A stretch of DNA of 64,000 nt from Paenibacillus sp. Soil787 (lineage in GTDB: Bacteria; Bacillota; Bacilli; Paenibacillales; NBRC-103111). Where the stretch lies: the NCBI RefSeq assembly GCF_001429545.1, contig NZ_LMSP01000048.1, forward strand, positions 257,843 to 321,842, given 5' to 3'. Under the pieces are notes generated by a model. It did not search any database. It was not told where the DNA came from and worked only from the letters and a program-made list of their open reading frames with translations. Numbering within the stretch: the first letter of the stretch is position 1; every line of letters begins with the position of its first letter. A program made the translations under genes and the position numbers. Shown piece after piece: positions 45,190-53,929 of the stretch.

Positions 45190-48100
45190 TTAATTCCCGA
45201 ACAAGCTCAATTCTCCCACAATGACATAATTGGAATAGCTTGAAGTGCCTTTAAACTTAACATACCTGGCATTCACAGGAGTGAAGCTTACCGAATGCGT
45301 CGCCATGTGGAGAAGTGAAGGTATCGTGCCAGACGAGATTTCGAACTTTTCGTCACCAAAGGCGCCTGTAGAGCTGCCATATAATATATAGTCCTTTACA
45401 TTTCGATTATCGCTTACGTCCTCGTTCTGAATCGTGAAGGAAGACAAATTATAGGTTTGGCCGAGGTCGATCGTCACCCACTCGTCTCTGGTTCCTGAGC
45501 CGTAGGCTGATGCCCATCCTCTGCTTGTGGAATTGACCACTCCGTCATTAATGTTAGCTGACTTCCATGTCGTTGAATCAAATTGTGAGCTATAACCTGT
45601 TACCGTCTTGTTGAGTGAAACATTTGCAGGCAGCATGAGACCGTTGATAATTTGATTATAAGTCGTACCGACAGGCGCAATATCAATCACTTCATTTACA
45701 GAAGTCGAAAGGGTGAATGTACTGCCCGACGCCGTCTCGTTGCTTACGTTCACGCCGTTTCTGTAGACAACGAGTGTTTGCCCTGGCCAAGGATTGACGA
45801 AGGTTGCGTTTCGCCCTTGTTGGCTTATGGTCCTTACGTATTTTACCGTATTGTTCGTCATTTTGCTGGACACCAGAAATCCGCCATAAGCCATTAGATT
45901 GCCGAATTTGGCATCCGTATTCGTTGGCCAGTTCGCGAATACCCGGATCTGATTTTGGAACGATTGCGCGAGCATCTCGGTAAGCGTAGCGGGCACGGTC
46001 GCCAAGTTCTCGATACCGCCGCCATAGAAATTGTACGAGAAGTTCGATAAACGCCCGGATGCATAATAATCAAGCTTTGAAAGAATCGTGCTAGGCGAAT
46101 AACCGACGCGGACGGCGGCAGGATAGAAGAAGCTCGTTGCGTTTCCGTCCCTCCACGTGTTCACCGCGCTTTTTTGATCTACCGTATTGTAGGCGATTTG
46201 AAGCAAGTTCGGATCGCTGTTCAGACCGATCTGGTTGCCGGGAAAGATGTGAAGCGTAGCGACGGAATTGCCGTCTTTCCAGTCCATGCCCGTTTCGGTA
46301 AGCCGGAATACCGTTTGGTTATTCTTTTGCATCGTAGGGTAATCACTCAGCTTGCTTAAGATATCTTGCCACGTAGCCCTTAACGTGCTATCTACGTTCT
46401 TATCGATGCTGATATCGATGCAGCCTTGAAGAATGAGACGTACAAAACCCAATGACATGACATTATTCGTCTGAGGATAACTACCGCCTTCATGCGGCGA
46501 GTCATTTTCGATGATATACCGGTTGTTGGCGCCGTCCCAGGTTAAATAACCTTGCCAGAAGAGCGCTACTTTCTTCAAAAAGTCATAGATTTTATCGCCA
46601 TATGCGGGATCCCTCGTATAGTAATACCGCTGGACCATATTGCTTACGGCAAAAGCCGCATCCGATTTCTGATTGTGATACACACCGTCGTTAGCGTTAA
46701 TCGGGTTCGGTCCAATGCCCACGGGATAGTAGACGCCGCTCTCTCCGATCGACTGGGCAGCCAACTCGCCTTTGGGCATATAATCCAACACGGGCTGGTC
46801 ATAATTGTCCGTCAATTCGATATGATTGGTTGAGTATGCCGAGTAGAACGGCATTTCGTAATTGTAGTTTAAGTGATAATCGCCTTTCCAGAACGGATCA
46901 AGCTGATTAATCCAGTTTCCCCATATGCCGGGCGCAACGGCTCCTCTGGAAGTGATAGCCATCAGATAAAGCGAACCGTACCAGCTACCCTCGATAGTTT
47001 TATTCGGAATCTCGATGAACGATTTGCTCCAGAAATTTTGCCACCATCCCCTGTGAGAAGCGTTCTTGGATGAAATTTGCGTTGATGTGAGCGTGCTCAC
47101 GTCCGATAGAGCCTTATTCTGATAATCCGCGTCGTCTCTGCTACTGATGATGGAAGTCGCGATTTGATACTGGCTTCCCGGTTGCATCGTGAACGTCAAT
47201 TTGCCGTCGGCGACGGTGGTCGAAGCGCCTATGACTCGGGTTGCCATTCTTACCTTGCTGAACGGTTCGGACGGACTGGACTCGGCATAGGACGTAGAAG
47301 CGACAAGCGTCCCGTTCACGTAAGCCTTGATCGTGGCTCCGTCATACGAACCGCTAACATATACCCAGCTCCCCGTCGTTATCGCCGCTGCGGATTGCGC
47401 ATAGTTTCCCTTATACGCGACCCTAAGCTTCCCGCCTGATAGACCCAAGCTAATCTCGGAATTCCAAGCGCTTTGGCTGAATATATAATTGGCTGAAGTG
47501 GCGCTGGCCGTATTAATCTTAATCCATGATCCGATACTCCATGTCGTCGGATAAGTCGCCGTATTCAAACGCCCCGCGTCGACATAGCTATTGGATCCGT
47601 TAAAGCTCAACGCATTCGGATTTACTTGCCCAGTCGTCAGCGTAGCATTATACGCATTCGAAGGAACGGCGTTATAAGCGTAACGATAACTTAAACCCGT
47701 CGTAACGTCTTGCATATTGGATAACTGCGTCATCTCGGAAGCCGACAGCGCCCTATTGTATATGCGCAAATCGTCGATAACGCCGTCAAAGTACCAGCGC
47801 CCGCCTCCATACTGCTCACGGCCGATATTGGTAACGCCGGAATAATCGGGAGTGGGATCGATATATACGATGTCGTTCGACGTTGAAGTGATTCCCGAAT
47901 CTACCGCGCCCGCTCCATTCAAAGGCGTAACGGTGACGGTCTGAGCCGCGGAGCCCGTATTGGCGAGATTCGTAATCAGCTGATCTTGGTTCGCATTGAC
48001 CCAGCTTGTCGTTTTCAACGTATTTCCGCCTGTCGAGAACGTTCCTCTTACCTCGGCGTTATACATGTCTTGTACGGTGTTATAAGAGGCACCCGACATA

Positions 48101-48468
48101 CCCGGTATACTTAGCGCGATTCTTCCTACGGGTTCGATACTGCCTTTCGGGATGCTCCAAAAATCGGTTTTGCCGACATAGAACGTAAGATTGCTTGCCC
48201 CCCCTCCGACCGCGACGCCTACGTCTCCGTTTCCGATTAGCGGTGCGTCCGTGTTGCTCGGGCTAGGGATCAACGTCGGCGGTGTATTCCTAACGCCAGA
48301 GTACTTGGAAGCAATATTTTGCGCATTCTGACTCGTGATCGCGTTCGCATCGTCAATCGGAGCAGCTAAGACTGGATTGGAATATATCTGCAAAGACACA
48401 GTTGTCAAAGTTACAATCAGCATGCATTTCATCATTTTCTTAGTAAAATGTTTGAACTTGTTAACCAT
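45190..48468 (-). CDS. Secreted GH95-like glycoside hydrolase with inserted permuted LamG and C-terminal F5/8 domain (paralogue 1)
   Basis: Protein of 1092 residues; start at 48468 has GGAGGAGG 8 bases upstream. Signal peptide to about residue 36. The N-terminal beta-sandwich (DAPLIGNGDVGVAVGGG; GH95/GH65-type super-sandwich) is interrupted at about 215-403 by a LamG-type domain whose strands are circularly permuted, then resumes (LTFTMQPGSQYQIATSIIS). An (alpha/alpha)6 barrel follows (DYHLNYNYEMPFYSAYSTNH, HEGGSYPQTNNVMSLGFVRL, ENLATVPATLTEMLAQS), then a small sandwich and an F5/8 type C domain (about 950-1092). A fucosidase-like or galactosidase-like activity is inferred from fold only. Regulated by a cre site and the shared motif upstream. 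Confidence 0.75.
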   Translation of the reverse strand: MVNKFKHFTKKMMKCMLIVTLTTVSLQIYSNPVLAAPIDDANAITSQNAQNIASKYSGVRNTPPTLIPSPSNTDAPLIGNGDVGVAVGGGASNLTFYVGKTDFWSIPKGSIEPVGRIALSIPGMSGASYNTVQDMYNAEVRGTFSTGGNTLKTTSWVNANQDQLITNLANTGSAAQTVTVTPLNGAGAVDSGITSTSNDIVYIDPTPDYSGVTNIGREQYGGGRWYFDGVIDDLRIYNRALSASEMTQLSNMQDVTTGLSYRYAYNAVPSNAYNATLTTGQVNPNALSFNGSNSYVDAGRLNTATYPTTWSIGSWIKINTASATSANYIFSQSAWNSEISLGLSGGKLRVAYKGNYAQSAAAITTGSWVYVSGSYDGATIKAYVNGTLVASTSYAESSPSEPFSKVRMATRVIGASTTVADGKLTFTMQPGSQYQIATSIISSRDDADYQNKALSDVSTLTSTQISSKNASHRGWWQNFWSKSFIEIPNKTIEGSWYGSLYLMAITSRGAVAPGIWGNWINQLDPFWKGDYHLNYNYEMPFYSAYSTNHIELTDNYDQPVLDYMPKGELAAQSIGESGVYYPVGIGPNPINANDGVYHNQKSDAAFAVSNMVQRYYYTRDPAYGDKIYDFLKKVALFWQGYLTWDGANNRYIIENDSPHEGGSYPQTNNVMSLGFVRLILQGCIDISIDKNVDSTLRATWQDILSKLSDYPTMQKNNQTVFRLTETGMDWKDGNSVATLHIFPGNQIGLNSDPNLLQIAYNTVDQKSAVNTWRDGNATSFFYPAAVRVGYSPSTILSKLDYYASGRLSNFSYNFYGGGIENLATVPATLTEMLAQSFQNQIRVFANWPTNTDAKFGNLMAYGGFLVSSKMTNNTVKYVRTISQQGRNATFVNPWPGQTLVVYRNGVNVSNETASGSTFTLSTSVNEVIDIAPVGTTYNQIINGLMLPANVSLNKTVTGYSSQFDSTTWKSANINDGVVNSTSRGWASAYGSGTRDEWVTIDLGQTYNLSSFTIQNEDVSDNRNVKDYILYGSSTGAFGDEKFEISSGTIPSLLHMATHSVSFTPVNARYVKFKGTSSYSNYVIVGELSLFGN

Positions 48469-48541
48469 TTCAGAAACCTCCTCCATGTTTATGCTCCAAA
48501 CAATTAAGTTTTTATCACCTTCTTTCACGTAAAATATTATT

Positions 48542-48611
48542 TTGTAAGCGTTTTCAATTGTACACTAAAATTATAATGGTCCATCGTTCAACAAAATAGT
48601 GCAACAATTAA
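48542..48611 (-). promoter_or_regulatory. Promoter of GH95-like gene 1 with cre and shared activator motif
   Basis: On the minus strand TTAATT (48611-48606), four bases, CACTAT (48601-48596), twenty bases, then -10 TATAAT (48575-48570). A perfect cre consensus (TTGTAAGCGTTTTCAA on the plus strand) lies at 48542-48557, just downstream of the -10, where CcpA would block elongation. No good -35 is present, which fits an activator-dependent promoter. Confidence 0.65.
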
Positions 48612-48705
48612 CGTTTTACTCAAAAAATTAATGCAAAAAATTAAAAGCAAAAGGTGACGTGGCCAATTATCTGAATATCACTAATGGGCAACTGAAGTGA
48701 ATGAA

Positions 48706-48749
48706 CAATAGCCAACCCTCCTGTCATGACAGGAAGGGTTAGGCTATTG
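48706..48749. terminator. Terminator of GH95-like gene 2
   Basis: CAATAGCC and GGCTATTG arms, AACCCT/AGGGTT inner arms and a palindromic tip CCTGTCATGACAGG. Related to the hairpins at 45147 and 62886. Confidence 0.7.
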
Positions 48750-48775
48750 TCAGGTACGATTTCTGTTTCTCGCCT

Positions 48776-51700
48776 TTAATTTCCGTACAAGCTCAATTCT
48801 CCCACAATGACATAATTGGAATAGCTTGAAGTGCCTACAAACTTAACATATCTGGCATTCACAGGAGTGAAGTTAACCGTATGTGTCGCCATGTGGAGAA
48901 GTGAAGGTATCGTCCCAGACGAGATTTCGAACTTTTCGTCGCCAAAGGCGCCCGTAGAGCTGCCATATAATTTATAGTCCTTTACATTTCGATTATCGCT
49001 TACGTCCTCGTTCTGAATCGTAAAGGAAGACAAATTGTAAGTTTGGCCAAGGTCGATCGTCACCCACTCATCTCTGGTTCCTGAGCCGCTTTTCGATGCC
49101 CATCCTCTGCTAGTGGAATTAACCACTCCGTCATTCATGTTAGCCGCTTTCCAGGTGGTTGTATCATATTGGCTGCTGAAATCTGTTACCGACTTATTTA
49201 GGGCAACATTTTCTTTACCTGCAGGAGTAGTCATTCTATCAAGAATTTCACTGTAGGTGGTTCCATTAGTTGCAATATGAATGGTTTCGTTCGGAGAAGT
49301 TGTTATCGTGACCTCATTACCCGACAATGTTCCACTGGTTACACCGTTGCGGTAGATAGCCAATGTTTGTCCTGGCCATGGATTGATAAAGGTTGCGGGC
49401 TTACCTTTTTCGCTAATGATTCGTAAATATTGAACGGTGTTATTATCAATATGACTGGATACCAGGAACCCTCCGTAAGCCCGGAAATCCTGGAACTTTG
49501 CATACGTATTTGCCGGCCAATCGGCAAAAACACGGATTTTGTTTTGATGCGATTGCAGCAACATTTCGTTCACAGCTGAAGGAACGGTGGCTAAATTTTC
49601 AATGCCGCCCCCGTAAGAATAAATGTGCATATTTTTATAACTGTGATTTGTAATCCAAGAATTAAGTTGAGTCAAAATGGTCGCTGGATCGTACCCGACT
49701 CTCGCAGCCGCCGTATAAAAAGCTGGCGTACCGTTGTCGTCGGACCATCTTTGCATCTGACCAACTGTATCTTTGGCTGTTTGCAACATCGTTGCATCAC
49801 TACTTAGTCCAATTTGACCGCCTGGGAAAATATGTTGGATTTCGACTGAATTGTTGCTGCTCCAATCACGTCCAACTTCAGTCGTTCTGAAAACCGTTTG
49901 ACCATTTCGAGTTTGAGTAGAGAAATTGCTTATATGATCCAATTTGTCTTGCCAACCTGAACGAAGCGATTCATCTTGATTCAAATCCGTACTAATGTTA
50001 ATAAGTCCTTGATATAACGTCCGAACAAAACCTAAAGAAATAACGCCGTTTGTTTGTGGGTATGCATCACCTTCACGCTGTGCATCATTCGCAATTACGT
50101 ATCTTGATCCATCCCAAGTCATGTAGTTCGACCAAAAATCCCCTACTAATTTCAAGTAATTGTAAACTTTATTGGCATAGACCGTATCTTTTGTGTAATT
50201 ATATCTCATAATCATGTTTACAGCAGCGTATGAAGCATTGGATTTTTGATTATGGAAAATTGCCACTGCAGGGGAACCTTCCGGCAAAGGACCAATGGCA
50301 ACCGGATAATATACGCCGCTGAAACTGTTGGATGCTGCAGCAGCTTGACCTTTGGGAATCCAATCCAGGATCGGTTGATCATAATTATCCGTCAAATCAA
50401 TATGATTGGTAGGGTACAATCCATAATAAGGGGTTTCATAATTGTAATTGAGAAAAAAAGTTCCGTCCCATGCCATGACCTGGGTCAGCCAAGGCCCGAA
50501 CAAAGCCGGGGCATATTCATTACCTCGCATACTACTGCCTAATAAATACAGTGAACCATAGTAACTCTTCTCGATCGTTTTGTCTGGAATTTCTACAAAC
50601 GATTTCGTCCAGAAATCAGTCCACCAACTGCGATGGTTCTGATTTATGGAATCGACATTGGCTTGTGTCAGGGTACTGACTTTTGAAACTGACGCATTCA
50701 AATAGTCTGTGCTGTCTGTATTACTGATTAGAGAGGTGGCCAATGTGTAGGTCTGACCAGGTTGCATCGTAAAACTAAGCTGACCGTTAGAGATGGTCCC
50801 TGTCGTACCTACTATTCTACTGGACATAAGCACAAGTGGAATAGGGTTTGATACGATAGCTGAAGTACTCGTTTTTACCAGCGAACCATTGATATATAAT
50901 TTAATATACTGACCGTCAAAAGTCCCCATAGCATGTACCCATTGATTCTTAGGAACCACAGAATCCGAATCCAAATAATTGCCATAAGCCGTCTGAAAAC
51001 GGAGTTTGCCATTGGATAAACCTAAGCTTGTGTTTTTATTCCACTCCCCTTGGGCTAAGATGAAATTGGCATCTGATGAGAAGCTCGGGACATAGATCCA
51101 TGTCCCGAGCGACTTGGGAGCACCAGGGTCTATAGTCAAATTACCCGCGTCCCAATAACTAGAAGTGCCATTGAACGCTAAGGCATTGCCGATTTTGCCT
51201 GCGACGGATGACGTATTAACTGCACCCGGAGGGATGGAATCGAATGTATACTGAGTTGTCAAGCCGCTGCTAACGGATTGCAGATTGTATAGCTGCGTTA
51301 CCTCTGTGTCAGTAAGCGCCCTGTTGTAGATCCGCAAATCATCGATGTTGCCATTAAAGTAATATCTTCCGCTGCCATAATCCTCTCTACCGATTTTGGT
51401 ATTAACCGTAATAGGGTCGGCTTGGAGATCTAAGCTCAACACATCATTGGTGGCTGTAGTATTCGCACTTAACGTATTACCGAAACCATCTTTCAGTGCA
51501 ACTGTTGCCGTCGTTGATGACGTACCCGAATACGACAACTTGGTTATCAACAGATTGTCTGTTGCTGAAATCCAGCTAGTCGTGTTAATCGTATTCTCGT
51601 TTAAGGTAAAGTTTCCGCGTACCTCGGCATTAGCAATATCTTGCTCCATATTGTAAGATGCCCCGGTCATCCCTGGAATGGATAAAGAAATTCTCCCTAG

Positions 51701-51991
51701 CGGCAGAGGTCTTTTCTGGCTTCTGGACCAAAACTCGTTTTTCCCAGCATAGAAAGTCATCTGATCAATTCCGCCGCCGATCGCGACTCCAACATCACCA
51801 TTCCCTAGTAGAGGCGCATCCATGGTGTGATTATTAAATACGGTAGGTTTAGTTGTGAATACACCGGTATAATTTTTAACTATGCGTAACGGATCCGGTG
51901 ATTGATCGGCTTGGGCGATGTTGAAGCTCATTGGTATTCCGAATTGAAGCAGTGAGGCTGATAATAATAGTAGTCTTGCTCTTCTTTTCAT
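48776..51991 (-). CDS. Secreted GH95-like glycoside hydrolase with inserted permuted LamG and C-terminal F5/8 domain (paralogue 2)
   Basis: Protein of 1071 residues; start at 51991 (MKRRARLLLL) has GGGAGG 7 bases upstream. Same order of parts as paralogue 1: signal peptide, sandwich (DAPLLGNGDVGVAIGGG), permuted LamG at about 200-387 (IGREDYGSGRYYFNGNIDDL precedes ALAFNGTSSYWDAG), return to the sandwich, barrel (TFFLNYNYETPYYGLYPTNH, EGDAYPQTNGVISLGFVRTL) and F5/8 domain. Most of the protein is moderately diverged from paralogue 1, but the last about 140 residues are almost identical, down to the DNA. It was probably produced by tandem duplication with later gene conversion. Confidence 0.75.
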   Translation of the reverse strand: MKRRARLLLLSASLLQFGIPMSFNIAQADQSPDPLRIVKNYTGVFTTKPTVFNNHTMDAPLLGNGDVGVAIGGGIDQMTFYAGKNEFWSRSQKRPLPLGRISLSIPGMTGASYNMEQDIANAEVRGNFTLNENTINTTSWISATDNLLITKLSYSGTSSTTATVALKDGFGNTLSANTTATNDVLSLDLQADPITVNTKIGREDYGSGRYYFNGNIDDLRIYNRALTDTEVTQLYNLQSVSSGLTTQYTFDSIPPGAVNTSSVAGKIGNALAFNGTSSYWDAGNLTIDPGAPKSLGTWIYVPSFSSDANFILAQGEWNKNTSLGLSNGKLRFQTAYGNYLDSDSVVPKNQWVHAMGTFDGQYIKLYINGSLVKTSTSAIVSNPIPLVLMSSRIVGTTGTISNGQLSFTMQPGQTYTLATSLISNTDSTDYLNASVSKVSTLTQANVDSINQNHRSWWTDFWTKSFVEIPDKTIEKSYYGSLYLLGSSMRGNEYAPALFGPWLTQVMAWDGTFFLNYNYETPYYGLYPTNHIDLTDNYDQPILDWIPKGQAAAASNSFSGVYYPVAIGPLPEGSPAVAIFHNQKSNASYAAVNMIMRYNYTKDTVYANKVYNYLKLVGDFWSNYMTWDGSRYVIANDAQREGDAYPQTNGVISLGFVRTLYQGLINISTDLNQDESLRSGWQDKLDHISNFSTQTRNGQTVFRTTEVGRDWSSNNSVEIQHIFPGGQIGLSSDATMLQTAKDTVGQMQRWSDDNGTPAFYTAAARVGYDPATILTQLNSWITNHSYKNMHIYSYGGGIENLATVPSAVNEMLLQSHQNKIRVFADWPANTYAKFQDFRAYGGFLVSSHIDNNTVQYLRIISEKGKPATFINPWPGQTLAIYRNGVTSGTLSGNEVTITTSPNETIHIATNGTTYSEILDRMTTPAGKENVALNKSVTDFSSQYDTTTWKAANMNDGVVNSTSRGWASKSGSGTRDEWVTIDLGQTYNLSSFTIQNEDVSDNRNVKDYKLYGSSTGAFGDEKFEISSGTIPSLLHMATHTVNFTPVNARYVKFVGTSSYSNYVIVGELSLYGN

Positions 51992-52021
51992 GTAATTTCC
52001 TCCCATTTCGTTATACAACAT

Positions 52022-52329
52022 CGCGTGAAATCAACTAATTGAATACGCTCAAAGCTGCTTTCTTAGGTGAATTGTTTCTATATTTTCTATACGACCTCCC
52101 CTATCAATTTACGCTCCTTCACACTATAATTGGAAGCGCTAACATTATAGTACCTTGTACGATTTTTGAAACAAGTACAATAATTAATAATTTGCTCAAA
52201 ATACTAGCGTACTTACAAAAAATCATTCTTATGGAAACCTATATAAAAGGCAAGGTGATGAAATGAGTTATTTCATCACCTTGGTTTACGTCAACAAGAG
52301 TTGACATTATTTGATCTTTGACATCCTAT
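52022..52329. other. Upstream region of GH95-like gene 2
   Basis: Holds the 5' untranslated region and promoter of the gene at 48776-51991 and, at 52260-52320, the end of the regulator transcript, which includes the imperfect hairpin GGTGATGAAATG...CATTTCATCACC-like sequence (ATAAAAGGCAAGGTGATGAAA / TTTCATCACCTTGG). No additional gene. Confidence 0.5.
52130..52187 (-). promoter_or_regulatory. Promoter of GH95-like gene 2 with cre overlapping the -10
   Basis: The -10 TATAAT (52149-52144) overlaps a perfect cre (TTGGAAGCGCTAACAT, 52130-52145). TTAATT lies at 52187-52182, 32 bases upstream of the -10 versus 30 in the two sister promoters. ACTATAAT and ATTATAGT flank the cre as an inverted repeat. 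Confidence 0.6.
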
Positions 52330-53919
52330 TCATCCTTTCCTGAATTCAGTCGGCGATTTCCCTGTTATTTTTTTGAATTGGCTATAGAAATAATTTGGTT
52401 CCGTATACCCTACTTTTTCAGAGATCTCCTTAGTGTTTTTATCGGAAAGCAAAAGCAGGTTTTTGGCTTTGTTGATTCTCACCTGATTCAGATAATCATT
52501 GAACGTTTGTCCAAGCTCAAATTTAATTCTTTTCCCTAAATAAGGTGCGGATAAATAAAACTTTTGTGATAAAATTTGAATGGTCATATTTTCCATGTAA
52601 TGACTATCTATGAATGTAATTATTTTCTCGATAATATTCGTGCTTCTTTTCACTTTTAACTGTTGCAACATTTGAACCAGAAATAAAACTAATTCCTTAA
52701 ATTTACCGAATAGTAGTTCAGTAGTTTCCATTTCATAGAGAGCATTAATTGATTTAGGAAAGGCTCTGTCGTGCTCGTAGATTTCGAATTCAAATTGACG
52801 TAATTTACTTAAACATACAAGCGTAATATCAATGAAAACAGATCTTACTACATTGAGATCGCGTACCCCGATTTCTTGTAGTTGCTTGCCTATTAAGTGT
52901 AAGAACTCCTCTGCGCGTTCGTATTCTTCCTTCTCTAAGCATTCATGAAGGAGGTTTAGGCTAAGTTGTTTGGATAATGTTTCCTTCTTCGTCCCTTCAT
53001 CCTTCTGGGTGTAATCGATAACCGTGAAAGTATCAACGAAGTACCTATAATCATATAACTCCATTGCGCTTGAGAAGGATTGGCTGATCTCTCTCCAAGA
53101 TGAACAAGCTTTACCGACAAGTGCAATGACATATACTTTAAGAAATTGGTGAATAAGAACGCAAACCTCGTTCATTTTTGAACTGATCGATAATAGGCGT
53201 TGACCTTGGATACCGGAAAATAGGACTACTATTTGCCCGTTCTGATTGCCGATCACTTCTACTTTCTCTTCCTGGCTGAAAATTTCTTGCACCATATTCA
53301 TGATAGCAAATTGACCTAGATGCCTTTCCGCTAATAATGAAACGGCTTTTTGTCTGACGATAGTGTCGATTACGGCAATTTGAAAACCGCCACCATCCAG
53401 GGCGATCCCTAACATTTCACACTTTTCTCTAACATCGCGAATCGAGTAATTGTCCATGAGAATTTGGTTTAAAATGTTGTTTTTCATCAGCATGATGCCT
53501 TCATTCATTTCCCTGGATTTCTGATATTCCAGCAAAAGATTTTCCTGAATTTGCTCCAAAGTACCCATTAATTCATCCTTATTAACCGGCTTGAGCAAAT
53601 AGTTGTCTATCCCCAGCTTCATGGCTTCATGAAGATATTGAAAGTCGTCATAACCGCTGATCATAATCACGCGGCTGGGCAGATTCGCTTTGCGGATTCT
53701 CTTAAGCAATTCAAGACCGGTGCATTCATCCATCTGAATGTCCGTTATCACTAGATCGATTGGAGAATTGGCCTGCATAAAATGCCAAGCATCTTCGCCA
53801 TCCTCAAATAACCCTACCACTTCATAACCCAAACTTTCCCAATCAATCATGGAGGGCAGCGTTTCGCGTATGAGGTGTTCGTCGTCCACTATAATAACTT
53901 TTCGGATTCTAAGATTCAT
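52330..53919 (-). CDS. YesN-like response regulator with AraC DNA-binding domain
   Basis: Protein of 529 residues. Receiver domain at residues 6-125 (VIIVDDEHLIRE, phospho-acceptor in VITDIQMDE, ISGYDD, LLKPVNKDEL), a long middle region, and a C-terminal pair of HTH motifs (MTIQILSQKFYLSAPYLGKR, TKEISEKVGYTEPNYFYSQF) ending KSPTEFRKG. GAGGTG precedes the ATG. It is the last gene of the operon after its kinase (10 bases between the genes). Its probable targets are the three promoters that share TTAATT...CACTAT upstream of TATAAT. Confidence 0.87.
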   Translation of the reverse strand: MNLRIRKVIIVDDEHLIRETLPSMIDWESLGYEVVGLFEDGEDAWHFMQANSPIDLVITDIQMDECTGLELLKRIRKANLPSRVIMISGYDDFQYLHEAMKLGIDNYLLKPVNKDELMGTLEQIQENLLLEYQKSREMNEGIMLMKNNILNQILMDNYSIRDVREKCEMLGIALDGGGFQIAVIDTIVRQKAVSLLAERHLGQFAIMNMVQEIFSQEEKVEVIGNQNGQIVVLFSGIQGQRLLSISSKMNEVCVLIHQFLKVYVIALVGKACSSWREISQSFSSAMELYDYRYFVDTFTVIDYTQKDEGTKKETLSKQLSLNLLHECLEKEEYERAEEFLHLIGKQLQEIGVRDLNVVRSVFIDITLVCLSKLRQFEFEIYEHDRAFPKSINALYEMETTELLFGKFKELVLFLVQMLQQLKVKRSTNIIEKIITFIDSHYMENMTIQILSQKFYLSAPYLGKRIKFELGQTFNDYLNQVRINKAKNLLLLSDKNTKEISEKVGYTEPNYFYSQFKKITGKSPTEFRKG

Positions 53920-53929
53920 TCAGCTCACC

